Part shown: one piece after another, positions 62,630 through 64,000 of the stretch | Layout of the letters: every line of letters begins with the position of its first letter | Position numbering within the stretch: the stretch's first letter is position 1 | Assembly (NCBI RefSeq): GCF_040954645.1 | Contig: NC_092806.1 | Span: 149,014,429-149,078,428, forward strand | DNA from: Diabrotica undecimpunctata | Lineage: Eukaryota; Arthropoda; Insecta; Coleoptera; Chrysomelidae | Direction of reading: 5' to 3' | Length of the DNA: 64,000 nucleotides | Program-made: the position numbers and the translations under genes | The notes under the pieces: generated by a model | The model's database searches: none | Seen by the model: the letters and a program-made list of their open reading frames with translations, nothing else | What the model was told of the DNA's origin: nothing

Positions 62630-64000
62630 TTTCGTCCGATTTCTCTCACTTGTACCACCTTCAAAATTCTTGAAATAACGATAAAAACTCTCTTAGTTCC
62701 TTAAAAAAAACAATATTATTTCCGATGCTCAGTATGGCTTCCAAAGTCATCGGTATACTCTTGACAACCTTGTTCTTCTTCAAACATCTATCATGTTGTA
62801 GCAACTATATTTAGCATTGAAGGGGTATTTGATTTAATCTTCAGAAAAACAATAATTGACAAACTCTCTTACTATAATTTAGATGGCAATATTCTCTCAT
62901 CTGTAAAAAACATTTAGACTGAAAGAACCTTTAAAGTCCATGCCAATGATAAACTTCCTCAATCTCTTCCTTAAAATCAGATGTTTCTCAAGGATCTGTA
63001 TTAAGTTCCACTTCTTGCAATCAACAAAATTTTCAGGTTTTTTCCTGCTCCCATCAAATATGTTCAATACGCCGATGAGCTAAGTATTTAATGCTATGGT
63101 AAATCTGTTCACACCACATATAAACGTATACAAAGTGCAGTAAATCTACTTAAAGATAGATCTAATGAACTAGAATTATCACTCTCTTACAGCTAAACCA
63201 AGTTAAGAAAGTTCTTCAGAAAGACCTCTACTACCTTACTACAAATTTTATTTAACAATTCTCCACAATATGTTGGTATTTTATGTAAAATTCTCGGTTT
63301 AATATTTAACACCATATTAAATTGGAAAAATCGCATCTCTGAACTTAAAACCAATTGTTTGTAAAGGTTAAACGTTCTTAAAACTCTTAAGTCATCTTTA
63401 ATGGGGTTAGTAAAACTACCTTATTAAGAGTCTACATAGTTTTGATCTGACCCAAACTCGACTACGCTAGCTTTATCTATTCCTCTGTCTCACGATCTGA
63501 TATAGATGTATTAAACTATGGTTTTCGTAAAGCGCTTCGTCTGTATTTAGGTGCCTTTTACTCTAGTTCTATCGAGAGCACGTACCGTCAATTCAAAGAA
63601 CCTTCTCTCACTTTAAGACTACAATCTCTTCTACTTTTATATGCTTCATCTATTGATTTAATCAATATAATTTTCACTAACTACTCATTAGTTTAAAACG
63701 TTCATGACATATACCAAAATCTCTCTGCTCACGATGTAACAGTCTCTCTCATATAACTGCCTTCTCATAGCGAAATTACTGGTAATGAAACAGCAGATCA
63801 TTTTGCCAAAGAAGCTATCAGTTATTGTACTGGAGTAATAACAATTCAACTAGCTTACGATCTCTAACTCGTTTTCAAAAAGTCAGTTTAGGATACTTGG
63901 TAAAATTTATGGCAAAAGAGCAAAACAACTCTTCGTGAACTCCAACCGTTTATTGGTCATCTCTTTCTGGACTTTCTACCTAGAAGGGAAGCATCGATTA
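62630..64000 (+). pseudogene. Degenerate I/Jockey-group LINE running off the window
   Basis: Broken plus-strand frames read FRPISLTCTTFKILE, NNIISDAQYGFQSHR, IEGVFDLIFRKTIIDKLSYY, PKLDYASFIYSSVSRSDIDV, LNYGFRKALRLYLGAFYSSS, IESTYRQFKEPSLTLRLQSL and, near 63770, LPSHSEITGNETADHFAKEA. This is RT, thumb and the end of an RNase H domain (H.....GNE.AD..A), in the order of RNase H-bearing LINEs. Stops and frameshifts are frequent throughout. Transcription relative to the cuticle gene is antisense. Confidence 0.65.

Noticed and set aside
1..64000. A new multi-gene system such as a defence island or biosynthetic cluster
   Set aside because: The recognisable genes other than the cuticle protein are transposable-element proteins in separate, mostly broken copies; nothing indicates co-function.

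Overview
This 64-kb AT-rich eukaryotic window looks like an insect genome, possibly a beetle (inference only). The one clear host gene is a minus-strand arthropod cuticular protein with an RR-1 chitin-binding (Rebers-Riddiford) domain. Three of its exons are visible: 61997-62159, 50573-50735 and 46937-47348. Its reading frame crosses two large introns (about 11.3 kb and 3.2 kb) without a break. The short first exon carrying the start codon was not found.

Almost everything else that can be recognised is transposable-element sequence, mostly broken and often nested. Region 0-19 kb holds a possible inverted-repeat DNA element (165-956), a 5'-truncated Jockey-type LINE (2537-3621), a broken Tigger/pogo transposase (3796-4954), a Penelope-like element with a head-to-head inverted structure and a hammerhead-like motif (5063-6987), a piggyBac element with perfect ends but no catalytic core that contains a Harbinger-type element (8543-10804), an RTE fragment inside an R1/Jockey-like LINE (12610-13930), a piggyBac N-terminal relic (14340-14633), and a nearly intact pogo-type transposase (about 15008-17940).

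Region 19-46 kb holds two degenerate copies of an uncharacterised arthropod repeat-associated protein family (19690-20594 and 42190-43520), several RTE-clade LINEs (including one inserted into another with a 12-bp target duplication), more Penelope pieces, a 5'-truncated I-type LINE (38014-41210) and a second broken Tigger-like transposase (45540-46720). Region 46-64 kb is the cuticle gene. Its introns contain RTE pieces, a degenerate copy of another uncharacterised expanded arthropod family (48595-49880), a CR1-like LINE with a PHD-finger ORF1 that is split by other insertions, and a nearly complete I-type LINE (55399 to about 60560). A degenerate LINE runs off the right edge.

There is no operon, CRISPR array, rRNA or recognisable tRNA. 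The transposable elements do not form a pathway. The value of the window is the one cuticle gene, the insertion order that can be read from target-site duplications, and a few structural oddities: the Penelope inverted repeats and hammerhead-like motif, the intron-bearing core-deleted piggyBac, the pogo subterminal motif array and a perfect palindrome in a Tigger gene.
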